DNA of 14,404 nt from the NCBI GenBank assembly GCA_028710385.1, contig JAQTUC010000026.1:1-14404 (forward strand), written 5' to 3'. The position numbers were made by a program, and so were the translations under genes. This document shows, piece by piece, positions 1 to 7,624 of the stretch. Below the pieces are notes generated by a model that was given only the letters and a program-made list of their open reading frames with translations, searched no databases and was not told the origin of the DNA. Numbering within the stretch: position 1 is the first letter of the stretch; each line of letters starts with the position of its first letter. This DNA comes from Candidatus Omnitrophota bacterium (lineage in GTDB: Bacteria > Omnitrophota > Gorgyraeia > Duberdicusellales > 4484-171).

Positions 1-1035
1 GTTCATGTGTATTTTATGCCTGCAACAGGAGGGAACTGCCGTTTCGGACAATATAACGTATTTTTAAAGAATATGATAAGAAAACAGAAAATGAAAAATC
101 TTGCTGTGTGGTCTATGGATACCCAAAACAGCTATACCGGCCTGGGCGTTAAATTTAATAAGCTTGTTTTAAAGGCCGCGATAATTTCAGATGTTATGTA
201 TGATATGAAAAATGCCATTAAAGCCCTGGCTAAAGACAGGGTAAAGGCGCTTACGGTATTTGACGCGGAATGGAAAAAGATTTTACATTGCCTGGTAAAT
301 AAAGGCAGGCACCTTGAAAGCCAGCTTGAAAAAACCGCGCATACGCTTAAAGGCCTAGCGTTAAAATATCCCATAGAGCAGGCTAAGGTGGTTGCGTTAA
401 TGGGTGAAATATATGTAAGAAGGGATGATTTTTGCTGTAACAGCATAATTGAGCGTCTGGCAGAGAAAGGGTTTATTGTGAAAACAGCGCCTGTTTTGGA
501 GTGGCTGCATTATGTTGATTATCTTGTTAAGAGAAAAATAATTCAGTCTAATTTCAGCGTAAGCGGAAAAATTGAGTTTTTCTTTAAACAACGTCTCCAG
601 CATAAATACGAGAAGGGTATAAAAGAAACCTTGTCTGCTTCGGGGTTATACTGCGATGATACAGTTAGCATGGAGGAAATTATCCGTTTCGGAAAACACC
701 TGATAAGCGAACAATTAACCGGTGAATCCATTGTGGTTGTGGGGGCGGCGTTAAAAGAGATTATGCATTCCGCCTGCGGAGTCATAAATGTCGGGCCGTT
801 CGCGTGCCTTCCTTCAAGGATAATTGAGGCGATATTAAGCAGCAATATGAATTTAAAAACAAAAATGGAGATAGAAGGTAAACATGGCTTAAACCCCGAA
901 GATAACCACGAGTTTGCGTTTCTGTCTATAGAGGTTGACGGCAATCCTTTTCCGCTTTTAATGGATGCGAAAATAGAAGCTTTTTGCCTTCAGGCTGAAA
1001 GGTTGCACAAAAAGATTGTATCCGGCGCAAATTAA
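1..1035 (+). CDS. Acyl-CoA dehydratase activase-related protein, C-terminal part (5' truncated)
   Basis: The frame is open from base 1, so the gene begins outside the window; the GTG at 7 is an internal valine. The visible 344 codons resemble the C-terminal, HgdB-like region of large 2-hydroxyacyl-CoA dehydratase activase-related proteins (DUF2229/CoA-activase type). Family-like signatures are PATGGNCRFGQYN near the left edge (usually PATxGPCRFGQY), NSYTGLG, VALMGEIYVRRDDF (family GEIYVR), and near the end GVINVGPFACLPSRI followed by IEVDGNPF and IEAFCLQAERL. In the family the N-terminal part carries one or two BadF/BcrA ATPase domains and an Fe-S cluster between subunits; none of that is visible here. 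The family activates or resembles radical 2-hydroxyacyl-CoA dehydratases of anaerobes, but the function of these large fused members is not well established. The next gene starts 31 bases downstream. Confidence 0.75.
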   Translation, partial: VHVYFMPATGGNCRFGQYNVFLKNMIRKQKMKNLAVWSMDTQNSYTGLGVKFNKLVLKAAIISDVMYDMKNAIKALAKDRVKALTVFDAEWKKILHCLVNKGRHLESQLEKTAHTLKGLALKYPIEQAKVVALMGEIYVRRDDFCCNSIIERLAEKGFIVKTAPVLEWLHYVDYLVKRKIIQSNFSVSGKIEFFFKQRLQHKYEKGIKETLSASGLYCDDTVSMEEIIRFGKHLISEQLTGESIVVVGAALKEIMHSACGVINVGPFACLPSRIIEAILSSNMNLKTKMEIEGKHGLNPEDNHEFAFLSIEVDGNPFPLLMDAKIEAFCLQAERLHKKIVSGAN

Positions 1036-1052
1036 GGCGATGAATAATAAAG

Positions 1053-1058
1053 AGGAGG
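1053..1058 (+). promoter_or_regulatory. Shine-Dalgarno AGGAGG fixing the ankyrin gene start
   Basis: A perfect AGGAGG sits 8 bases before ATG 1067. It favours this start over the in-frame TTG at 1016 and ATG at 1040, which would place extra charged residues ahead of the signal peptide. Confidence 0.85.
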
Positions 1059-1066
1059 CGGAAGTT

Positions 1067-2797
1067 ATGAGAAGCGCGGCAAAAGTATTTTTACTGAGTT
1101 TTTGTCTTGTCGGCTGTTTTGTTATTTGTAACGCTTACGGGCAAGGGCTTGGAAAAGGTTTTGTAAAAGAAAAACTTCCGCCAGGAGCCACTGTAAGGAA
1201 GAGCGCTTCTGATATTATCGTAACCATCAATGACGTTGACATGCCGGATAGAGATACTCAGTTTTTGGATAATATCCGTGCGCAATTAAATCGCCCCATT
1301 GTAGGAGGTTCTTTAAACTGCACAGCTGATGGCTATTGCGAGCATACAATCATGGTTCAGGTTACCGGCCGCAAAGACATAGACAGCGTCATAGACGAAC
1401 TTCGTAAAATGAACCTTGGCAATATTTCCGTGCCTGAATTAAAAGAGGGATATTCTGACCCGGTTAATTTAACTGTTTATCTTAAGCAAAAGGAGAAGGT
1501 TTATTACGATCCTCCAGCGCCGGCAGTTGTTATTGAAAAGTATGATGATAACTGTAGGTGTATGTTTGAGTTAGCTCCGGGGCCGGGGCCGGATTATTAT
1601 GGAACCCCAGGATCGTTGCATAAAGCTGCATGGAAAGGAGATTTGGAGAGGGTAAGGCAGCATTTAAATAAGAGAGAAAATGTAAATGCCACAAGTCGGT
1701 ATGGTTTCACCCCGCTGTTTCTGGCAGCTGATAGCGGCCACCTTGAGGCAGCGCGCTTATTGATAGAACAGGGAGCTGATGTGAACGCAAAAAATAGTGA
1801 CGGGTTCACTCCTTTGTATGGAGCAGTGTTGTCGAGAAATGAGGCGCTGGTGAAACTCTTGCTTGAAAAGGGCGCTAAGGTAAACGTAGAGTCTGTAACC
1901 GGCCATACACCGTTTGAGTTGTCTGTTTGCGGCCCGGTAGAGATTGCGGAACTGTTTTTAAAGCATGGGTCGTATACAAAAACTAAAAATCAAGTTGAGC
2001 TTAATGCGTTGTTCCATCGCTTTCTTTTGAGAGGCCGCGCTCAGGATATGGCGAAAATAGCTGAACTATTTACAAGCTATGGCGCAGACGTTAACGCAAG
2101 AAATAATTTCAGAGCAGAATTTATGAATTATGACGCTTATGGTGATTCTCCGCTTCACGCAGTTGCGAGGCGGCGTGATGGAGGCAGCGAGGCAGTTGAA
2201 GTATTGATAAGAAAAGGGGCTGACATAAACGCTAAAGACGATGCCGGTCATACTCCGTTGCAGTTATGCGTAGCTTCCAGGAATTATCAGGTAGCAGAAA
2301 GTTTATTGAAAAACGGCGCAGATATAAAAGTTAGAGATAAGTCAGGAAAGACTGTGCTGCATTGGGCTGCGCAGGAAGGTTCTTACAATATGTCCAAAAT
2401 GCTTATAAAATACGAAGCGCCTGTCAACGCGAAAGACAATAACGGCTTGACTCCCTTACACCTAACCGTTCCCAGCGACAGCCTGTTTCGTTCCGGGCGC
2501 GCTTTCTTAAAAAAAGGTAAAAAACCGGCAGGCCTTAGCGCGTATGCGGGGCATTACGAAATAGCTGAATTGTTATTAAAAAAAGGCGCGGATATAAATG
2601 CTGTGAGCAACGGAGGCATAACTCCATTGAACCTGGCAGCGCAAAAAGGTTATTACAGAATGGTTGAGTTATTCTTAAAAAAAGGGGCAGATGTTAATAT
2701 CGCCGATAAAAATGGATGCGCTCCTTTATGCACAGCCACCAAAAAAGGCGATAAGGATATTATAGAATTGTTGGAAAGTTACAGCGCGAAGAAATAA
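1067..2797 (+). CDS. Exported ankyrin-repeat protein
   Basis: The protein has 576 residues. A signal peptide fills residues 1-25 (MRSAAK, hydrophobic core, then CNAYGQG). LVGC at 14-17 could be a lipobox, so a lipoprotein is possible. Residues 30-175 are an unrecognised domain with cysteine pairs at 85/91 and 163/165, which might form disulfides outside the cytoplasm, then a Pro/Gly-rich linker. From about 181 to the end there are roughly ten ankyrin repeats, seen as repeated G-TPL-LA, L-G-ADVNA units. One repeat is degenerate (325-345), and one is interrupted by an insertion of about 22 residues rich in Lys (about 469-490). Ankyrin repeats mediate protein binding; the partner is unknown. The gene lies 31 bases after the activase-like gene, probably in the same transcript. 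Export of an ankyrin protein suggests a periplasmic or surface role, which is inference. Confidence 0.85.
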   Translation: MRSAAKVFLLSFCLVGCFVICNAYGQGLGKGFVKEKLPPGATVRKSASDIIVTINDVDMPDRDTQFLDNIRAQLNRPIVGGSLNCTADGYCEHTIMVQVTGRKDIDSVIDELRKMNLGNISVPELKEGYSDPVNLTVYLKQKEKVYYDPPAPAVVIEKYDDNCRCMFELAPGPGPDYYGTPGSLHKAAWKGDLERVRQHLNKRENVNATSRYGFTPLFLAADSGHLEAARLLIEQGADVNAKNSDGFTPLYGAVLSRNEALVKLLLEKGAKVNVESVTGHTPFELSVCGPVEIAELFLKHGSYTKTKNQVELNALFHRFLLRGRAQDMAKIAELFTSYGADVNARNNFRAEFMNYDAYGDSPLHAVARRRDGGSEAVEVLIRKGADINAKDDAGHTPLQLCVASRNYQVAESLLKNGADIKVRDKSGKTVLHWAAQEGSYNMSKMLIKYEAPVNAKDNNGLTPLHLTVPSDSLFRSGRAFLKKGKKPAGLSAYAGHYEIAELLLKKGADINAVSNGGITPLNLAAQKGYYRMVELFLKKGADVNIADKNGCAPLCTATKKGDKDIIELLESYSAKK

Positions 2798-2827
2798 TTG
2801 ATAGGCAGGGCGTATTCGTGAGGTAAC

Positions 2828-2855
2828 TTGACAATGTTTAATTCGCGTATAAAAT
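2828..2855 (+). promoter_or_regulatory. Sigma70-type promoter
   Basis: TTGACA (2828-2833, perfect -35), a 16-base spacer, then TAAAAT (2850-2855, 5 of 6 matches to the -10). The predicted start point, about 2861-2863, is only 2-4 bases before the ATG at 2865. Confidence 0.6.
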
Positions 2856-2864
2856 AAATAAAAG

Positions 2865-3389
2865 ATGCGTATAAAAAAAATTTATATTCTTTCCGCTTTC
2901 TTGCTGTGTTTTTCGTTTGTCTGCGCGCAGTTTTTATCCGCCGAACCTAATGAACCAAAAGTATATTCAGGTAATTACCAGCCGTATTATGAGCCTGTGC
3001 CGGAAATAAGTATATTCTATTCCGTTAAAAAATATTCATTAACGCAGGATTACGATATCCTTATAACGAACAGAGGCGATGTGATAGTCCATGAAAAGGA
3101 TTATTATGATAAGCGCAAGGTTTATAACGCAAAACTCTCCGAGTCGGAGCTTAACGCTTTGGCTGATTTTATACTTAAGGCAGACATTTTCCAGTTTAAA
3201 AATGAGTATGTGGTAGATAAGGATTTTATTGATTCAGACGGAGAAAGATTAAGGATAACCGTAGGCAAACGGACAAAACAGATAGTGATAAGTTCGGCAA
3301 CCGGCCCGGTTGAAATACGCGCGATAATAAATAAGCTTGAAGAGATAAGGCAGCGCATGAAAAAACCCGAGGAAGATGCGAGGTTGTAA
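2865..3389 (+). CDS. Small exported protein, possibly DUF6438-like
   Basis: The 174-residue product starts with a clear signal peptide (MRIKKIY, hydrophobic 7-24, cleavage likely after LSA at 26). The mature part begins with a Pro/Tyr-rich stretch (30-48). One compact domain (about 49-165) follows, with DILITNRGDVIVHEK, a helix LSESELNALADFILKADIFQF, YVVDKDFIDSDGERLRITVG and a closing helix VEIRAIINKLEEIRQRM. The layout (strand, glycine-containing hairpin, helix, Tyr-x-Asp-containing loop, strand, helix) resembles DUF6438-type domains from memory; the function is unknown and I am not sure of the family. There is no Shine-Dalgarno sequence before ATG 2865. Together with the promoter ending at 2855 this suggests a leaderless or very short-leader mRNA. 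The tail is charged (KKPEEDARL). Confidence 0.75.
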   Translation: MRIKKIYILSAFLLCFSFVCAQFLSAEPNEPKVYSGNYQPYYEPVPEISIFYSVKKYSLTQDYDILITNRGDVIVHEKDYYDKRKVYNAKLSESELNALADFILKADIFQFKNEYVVDKDFIDSDGERLRITVGKRTKQIVISSATGPVEIRAIINKLEEIRQRMKKPEEDARL

Positions 3390-3434
3390 GCTTTATTTTT
3401 ATAAACTAAAACAAACTATTTAACGGAGGCTGAT

Positions 3435-3809
3435 ATGGACAGAATTTTGATGGTTGAAGACGAAAAGGAAACTGCAGACGCCATAGCAAGGTTTTTAACG
3501 CGCAAAGGGTTTGAAATTGACGTAGCCTATGATTTACCGTCCGCACTTTCCAAAAATGTATCCGATTATAACCTGGTGCTGCTTGATATTCTGCTTAAAG
3601 GCGAGAAAAGTTTTCCCATGCTTAAGAAAATAAAACAGGAACAGCCAAAACTGCCGGTTATAATAGTCAGCGCCTACGATAATGATGAAAATATTGTTGA
3701 GGCAAAAAAACTCGGCGCAGATGGTTTTATCGCCAAGCCTGTGATGACTGAATACCTGGAAAATTTTCTCCTCTCAAAGATAAACTCTCTGCGAAGAAAA
3801 GCAGTCTAG
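3435..3809 (+). CDS. Stand-alone response regulator receiver domain
   Basis: This is a 124-residue CheY-like receiver with nothing attached. The acidic pocket is E8/D9, the phospho-acceptor is D51 in LVLLDILL, the switch Ser is S79 in VIIVSAY, and the invariant lysine is K101 in AKP; all key residues are present, so it should be phosphorylatable. With no DNA-binding or enzymatic output domain, it must act through a partner protein or pass phosphate along a relay. No histidine kinase gene is in the window. GGAGG (3425-3429) lies 5 bases before the ATG. The VanZ-like gene begins 4 bases after the stop, so the two are almost certainly cotranscribed. Confidence 0.92.
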   Translation: MDRILMVEDEKETADAIARFLTRKGFEIDVAYDLPSALSKNVSDYNLVLLDILLKGEKSFPMLKKIKQEQPKLPVIIVSAYDNDENIVEAKKLGADGFIAKPVMTEYLENFLLSKINSLRRKAV

Positions 3810-3813
3810 TCTG

Positions 3814-4152
3814 ATGCGCAAGCTGTTTTCGTTTCCTATCCTGTATACGTATACCATTTTTATTATTGTTATGTCGGTTATCCCAGTAGATGCAAAGGGC
3901 GTTGAGTTTATCCCTTTTTATGACAAGATAACGCATTTTTTGATCTACATAATACTTGCATTCCTGGCTATCAATACTTTTCGGTTAAGTTTCAAAGGGA
4001 AGTTCTATTTTAAAGCATTCATATATTGTTTTCTGTTGGGAGCAATTCTTGAGTGCGCCCAATATTTTCTGCCCTACAGGACTTTTGAGTTGCTTGATAT
4101 TTTAGCTAATTCACTGGGAGCGATTCTTGGAATTTTTATAAAAATACCTTAA
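3814..4152 (+). CDS. VanZ-like family membrane protein
   Basis: This 112-residue protein has four predicted membrane helices, at about 7-24, 40-57, 66-84 and 92-110. It carries the conserved VanZ-like pattern: DK at 37-38 followed by H41 (DKITHF), E80 and Q83 (ECAQYFLPYRT), R89, then D95, N99 and G102 (LLDILANSLG). VanZ itself gives low-level teicoplanin resistance, but most family members are of unknown function, so no resistance role is claimed. It starts 4 bases after the receiver-domain gene with no Shine-Dalgarno sequence, so translation may depend on coupling to the upstream gene. The ribonucleotide reductase gene follows 10 bases after the stop. Confidence 0.85.
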   Translation: MRKLFSFPILYTYTIFIIVMSVIPVDAKGVEFIPFYDKITHFLIYIILAFLAINTFRLSFKGKFYFKAFIYCFLLGAILECAQYFLPYRTFELLDILANSLGAILGIFIKIP

Positions 4153-4162
4153 CGCTAAACTC

Positions 4163-6232
4163 ATGAAAGTTGTAAAACGCGACGGAAAATTTGAGCAATT
4201 TAATTATGTTAAAATTTACAATGCCATATTAAAAGCCGGCCAGGAAATTCTTGGGGGAAGCGAGGCCGCGCGTATGGTTAAAATAACTCTTCCGCGCGCG
4301 CTTGCCGCAATCAAAAAATACGAAAAACAAGCCATACCTATTGAATATATTCAGGATACAGTTGAAGAAACCCTGATGAAAGCGGGTTACCCTCAGGTTG
4401 CAAAAGCTTATATACTTTACCGCAATTACCGCCAGGACATAAGGGTTGCCAAAGAAAAATTAGGCATAAAAGACGGTTTTAAATTGTCGCTTAACGCCAT
4501 AAGTGTTTTAAGCAAGCGCTATCTGCTGCGCGATGAGAATAGGCGTGTGGTTGAGACGCCTGCTTCAATGTTTAGAAGAGTATGCAGCCATGTTGCAAAG
4601 GCAGAAAGAAACTTTTCACCGAGAAAAGAAAGTTATTTTGCCGATAGATTCTATGAGAAAATGTCATCCCTTGAGTTCCTTCCTAATTCGCCCACGCTTA
4701 TGAATGCAGGCACAAAATTGGGCCAGCTTTCAGCTTGTTTTGTTCTTCCCGTGGATGATTCAATGAGTCAAATTTTCGGGTCATTAAAAGCGATGGCGCT
4801 TATACATCAAACAGGAGGAGGGACCGGTTTTGGTTTTTCTAAAATCAGGCCAAAGGGGGATTTGGTTTTATCAACCAAAGGCCAGGCTTCAGGCCCTGTT
4901 TCTTTTATGCAGATTTTTGATAAAGCAACCGATGTTGTTATGCAAGGGGGCCGGCGGCGCGGCGCAAACATGGGGGTTTTAAGAGTTGACCATCCTGATA
5001 TAGTTGAATTCGTTGAGGCAAAATTAAAAGAGGGTGTTTTGGAGAATTTTAATATTTCCGTAGGCATGACGGATAATTTTATAAAGGCGTTGCGCGCTAA
5101 CGGCTATATCGGCCTTATAAATCCGAGAACAGGAATTGCAGAAAAAAGAATAAAAGCAAAAACGCTTTTTTCTCTCATTACTTTATGCGCGTATAAATAT
5201 GCCGACCCGGGATTGATATTCCTTGACCGGATAAACAAGGAGCATCCCTTGCGCGCTTTAGGCAGCATTGAGGCGACTAATCCCTGCGGAGAGATACCGC
5301 TTCTGCCGTATGAAAGCTGCAATCTTGCCTCGCTTAATCTTTCCAGATTTGTAAAGAATAAAAAAGTCATCTGGCGTGCGATAGAAGAAACAGTAAAGCT
5401 TGGAGTGCGCTTCCTTGATGATGTCATTGAGATTAACAATTACCCTTTAAAAGAAATTGAAGCAATCACAAAAGCAAACAGAAAAATCGGGCTTGGAGTT
5501 ATGGGTTTTGCCGATATGCTTATAAAACTACGCATACCTTATAATTCAAAAGAAGCGGTTAAATTCGCCAGGCAGCTTATGCGTTTTATCCGTAAATGTT
5601 CCATGGAAGCCTCTTTAGCGCTTGCAAGAGAGCGGGGCGTTTTTAAGAATTACAAATATTCCATCTACGTAAAAAATAATTTACGTTTAAGAAACACCAC
5701 ATTAAACAGCATAGCGCCTACAGGGACAATAAGTATTATCGGGAACTGTTCTTCCGGTATTGAGCCTGTTTTTGCCTTAAGCTACAGCAGGAATGTTTTG
5801 GAAGGTACCCGTCTTTTTGAAGTTAATCCTTTGCTTGAAGAAGTAATAAGGGAAGAAGGGCTTTACTCAAGAGGCCTAATGGACGCGCTTAAGGGCGAAG
5901 CTACGCTTAAAAACGTAAAAGGTATTCCTCCTGTGCTAAAAAAGACTTTTGTAACGGCGTTTGACATGAACCCCATTGACCATTTAAGAATTCAGGCGGC
6001 TTTCCAGGAATATACGGATAACGCGGTTTCAAAAACAATAAATCTTCCTGAAAGTGCAACGCTTGAAGACGTTGAAAAAATTTATCTTACCGCATACGAC
6101 CTTAAACTTAAAGGCATTACAATTTACCGCTACGGGACAAAAACAAGGCAGGTGCTTACAAGAGAGGAATCTTACGAAAAAGAAATCGCTGATACAACAG
6201 GGAGTTGTTTCAAAAATATATGCATAGCATGA
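4163..6232 (+). CDS. nrdJ: Adenosylcobalamin-dependent (class II) ribonucleoside-diphosphate reductase
   Basis: This enzyme reduces ribonucleotides to deoxyribonucleotides using a B12-generated thiyl radical, without oxygen. The 689-residue protein starts with an ATP-cone (about 1-92: VVKRDGKFEQFNYVKIYNAI) that senses ATP/dATP. The catalytic barrel follows. The active-site triad is N373, C375 (thiyl radical) and E377 in NPCGEIPL. The redox pair is C192 (SACFVLP) and C386 (SCNLASLNL), and the spacing 375 to 386 equals that in Thermotoga NrdJ. APTGTISIIGNCSSGIEP (518-535) and GITIYRYGTK (651-660) are also typical of class II. There is no NrdA-type Tyr-Tyr pair. C682 and C687 form a C-x4-C near the end, the likely shuttle to thioredoxin. 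The tail is short and lacks the extra C-terminal domain of many longer NrdJ proteins. No Shine-Dalgarno sequence is visible; coupling to the VanZ-like gene is likely. Confidence 0.93.
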   Translation: MKVVKRDGKFEQFNYVKIYNAILKAGQEILGGSEAARMVKITLPRALAAIKKYEKQAIPIEYIQDTVEETLMKAGYPQVAKAYILYRNYRQDIRVAKEKLGIKDGFKLSLNAISVLSKRYLLRDENRRVVETPASMFRRVCSHVAKAERNFSPRKESYFADRFYEKMSSLEFLPNSPTLMNAGTKLGQLSACFVLPVDDSMSQIFGSLKAMALIHQTGGGTGFGFSKIRPKGDLVLSTKGQASGPVSFMQIFDKATDVVMQGGRRRGANMGVLRVDHPDIVEFVEAKLKEGVLENFNISVGMTDNFIKALRANGYIGLINPRTGIAEKRIKAKTLFSLITLCAYKYADPGLIFLDRINKEHPLRALGSIEATNPCGEIPLLPYESCNLASLNLSRFVKNKKVIWRAIEETVKLGVRFLDDVIEINNYPLKEIEAITKANRKIGLGVMGFADMLIKLRIPYNSKEAVKFARQLMRFIRKCSMEASLALARERGVFKNYKYSIYVKNNLRLRNTTLNSIAPTGTISIIGNCSSGIEPVFALSYSRNVLEGTRLFEVNPLLEEVIREEGLYSRGLMDALKGEATLKNVKGIPPVLKKTFVTAFDMNPIDHLRIQAAFQEYTDNAVSKTINLPESATLEDVEKIYLTAYDLKLKGITIYRYGTKTRQVLTREESYEKEIADTTGSCFKNICIA

Positions 6233-6267
6233 CAGATAGCAGATGGTAGATTTCAGATGCCGGATAG
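6233..6267. repeat. Degenerate tandem heptanucleotide repeat, five units
   Basis: Five consecutive 7-base units follow directly after the nrdJ stop: CAGATAG, CAGATGG, TAGATTT, CAGATGC, CGGATAG. GAT at positions 3-5 is constant and position 2 is A in four units. Such degenerate heptamers resemble the short tandem repeats between genes of some cyanobacteria; their role is unknown. Confidence 0.7.
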
Positions 6268-6308
6268 AATATATGCCTGGTTGCTATTTGTAATTGAAAT
6301 CAGAATAT

Positions 6309-6956
6309 ATGAAAGAACCATTCAGGATTATTTTTGAGGATGAGTATATTGTTGTCCTTGAAAAGCAGGCAAAAATCCTGACTCTGCCTTCGCCAAAAAA
6401 AGAAAAATACACCTTAACCAGCCTTCTTGAAGAAAAACTTAAAAAACCGGTATATCCCTGCCACAGGCTTGATAGAGAAACCACCGGCCTTATAATCTAT
6501 GCCAAATCAAGAAATATTCAGGAGCGCATAATGAATGAGTTCAGGCAGGGCATTGTTAAAAAGAAATACATTGCTTTTGTGAGGGGAAGGCTTAAGCAAA
6601 GGAGAGGAATGCTTTCCGGATATGTTATTGATAAAGAAGGCAAACGATTCGGAGAAAAACCAAAGAAAGCAAAATCCGGATTTTACGTTCTCTCGGAGCG
6701 CAATAACTATAGCGTAGTTGAACTTGAGCCTTTAACAGGAAGGACGAACCAATTGCGCATCCAGCTTGCGGATGCGGGCTGCCCTATACTTGGCGAAAGA
6801 AAATACGCGTTCGGCAGGGACTTTAGGGTAAATTTCAGGCGCCTTGCGCTGCACGCCTGCTTTATAAGTTTTATCCACCCGACAACCGGCAAAAAGCTTA
6901 ATTTCAGGCTTGATTTGCCGTCTGACATGAAAACGTTTTTATCCGAAAAAGCCTGA
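6309..6956 (+). CDS. RluA-family pseudouridine synthase
   Basis: The enzyme isomerises uridine to pseudouridine in rRNA or tRNA. It has 215 residues from ATG 6309; an in-frame TTG at 6294 would add 5. The catalytic aspartate is D55 in HRLDRETTG (52-60), the RluA signature. The second hallmark is GRTNQLRIQLADAGCPILGERKY (144-166), where the family usually has GRTHQIR; Asn replaces His here. HPTTGKKLNF (190-199) also fits. There is no N-terminal S4 RNA-binding domain, so it belongs to the short, single-domain group; the exact target base cannot be told. Neither candidate start has a clear Shine-Dalgarno sequence. It follows nrdJ after a 76-base gap holding the heptamer repeat. Confidence 0.88.
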   Translation: MKEPFRIIFEDEYIVVLEKQAKILTLPSPKKEKYTLTSLLEEKLKKPVYPCHRLDRETTGLIIYAKSRNIQERIMNEFRQGIVKKKYIAFVRGRLKQRRGMLSGYVIDKEGKRFGEKPKKAKSGFYVLSERNNYSVVELEPLTGRTNQLRIQLADAGCPILGERKYAFGRDFRVNFRRLALHACFISFIHPTTGKKLNFRLDLPSDMKTFLSEKA

Positions 6957-6988
6957 TTTTGGGGCGATTTAGGCAGGTATAACCGCAA

Positions 6989-7002
6989 ATTTTTTAAAAA
7001 AT
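6989..7002. repeat. AT-only perfect palindrome upstream of the ECF promoter
   Basis: A-T6-A6-T forms a perfect 14-base palindrome ending 3 bases before the TGTAAC -35 element. Its place and composition suit an UP element (RNA polymerase alpha-subunit contact) or a regulator site. Confidence 0.4.
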
Positions 7003-7005
7003 AAC

Positions 7006-7032
7006 TGTAACTTTTTACTCCCTTTAAGCGTT
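7006..7032 (+). promoter_or_regulatory. Probable ECF sigma-dependent (autoregulatory) promoter
   Basis: TGTAAC (7006-7011), followed by a T-run, a 17-base spacer and CGTT (7029-7032). This matches the general ECF pattern (AAC at -35, CGT at -10, 16-17 spacing; the Bacillus SigX/SigW type is TGWAAC-N16/17-CGWM). Its place directly before an ECF sigma gene suggests autoregulation. The predicted start point is close to the ATG at 7040. Confidence 0.55.
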
Positions 7033-7039
7033 AAACACT

Positions 7040-7624
7040 ATGAAGGATATGAGAAAAGACGAGGACATTATGATGCAATATAAAGCCGGCGATATTACTG
7101 CGCTTGAAGAGATTTTTCAAAGATACAAGAAACCAATACTAAATTATGCTTTTAAGCTTTTATCAAGTTTTGCAGACGCCGAAGATGTGGTTAGCGAAGT
7201 GTTTTACATATTAACTTTGCGAAGAAATGCATACGAGCCTGTTGCAAAATTTTCAACCTGGATTTATACCATAGCGCACAATGTCGCGATTGACAGAATA
7301 AGAAGAAGAAAAAAAGTTTTCTTTTTTTGGCAGAAAAAAGACAAGTCTTCCGGCTCATATGAAGAATTGGACGTGCCTGATACGCGCTTTATGCCTGACT
7401 CAGAAGCTGAGAAAAACGATGTTGCCGCTTACGTTAAAAAAGCCATAGATAAACTGCCTTTTGAATTTAAGGAAGCAATCGTCTTAAAACAATATCACAA
7501 CCTAAGTTATGAAGAGATAGCTAACATTTTGAATTGTTCCTTAGGCAAGGTAAAAATCCGTATTTTCAGGGCGAAAGAAGCTTTGCGCAGGGAACTTCTG
7601 CCTTATATGGAGGAATTACGATGA
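7040..7624 (+). CDS. ECF-type RNA polymerase sigma factor
   Basis: This 194-residue protein has the two-domain layout of group 4 sigma factors. Region 2 (about 23-92) includes LEEIFQRYKKPILNYAFKLL, the DAEDVVSEVF core-binding helix and FSTWIYTIAHNVAIDRIRRRKK for -10 recognition. A charged linker (98-128) follows, then region 4 (about 131-186) with LPFEFKEAIVLKQYHNLSYEEIANILNCSLGKVKIRIFRAKEALRREL, the helix-turn-helix for -35 binding. The conserved start DEDIMMQYKAGD argues for ATG 7040 or 7049; ATG 7070 has a GAGG 5 bases upstream but would remove part of this motif. The stop overlaps the anti-sigma-like gene by 4 bases (ATGA), the normal arrangement for translationally coupled sigma/anti-sigma pairs. 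Confidence 0.93.
   Translation: MKDMRKDEDIMMQYKAGDITALEEIFQRYKKPILNYAFKLLSSFADAEDVVSEVFYILTLRRNAYEPVAKFSTWIYTIAHNVAIDRIRRRKKVFFFWQKKDKSSGSYEELDVPDTRFMPDSEAEKNDVAAYVKKAIDKLPFEFKEAIVLKQYHNLSYEEIANILNCSLGKVKIRIFRAKEALRRELLPYMEELR
7609..7613 (+). promoter_or_regulatory. Shine-Dalgarno GGAGG for the anti-sigma-like gene
   Basis: GGAGG lies inside the end of the sigma gene, 7 bases before ATG 7621. It decides the start over an in-frame upstream start at 7534 that would read 29 extra residues in a frame overlapping the sigma gene. Confidence 0.85.

Noticed and set aside
1016..1066. Upstream TTG start for the ankyrin gene, overlapping the previous gene
   Set aside because: The extension is charged, has no ribosome site and would precede a signal peptide; ATG 1067 has a perfect AGGAGG 8 bases away.
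3814..4152. Glycopeptide resistance (vanZ) call
   Set aside because: No other van genes are present, and most VanZ-like proteins have no resistance role; kept only as a family name.
7534..7620. Long overlap of the anti-sigma gene into the sigma gene
   Set aside because: The 29 extra residues are the out-of-frame reading of sigma region 4; GGAGG at 7609-7613 and the ATGA overlap support ATG 7621.
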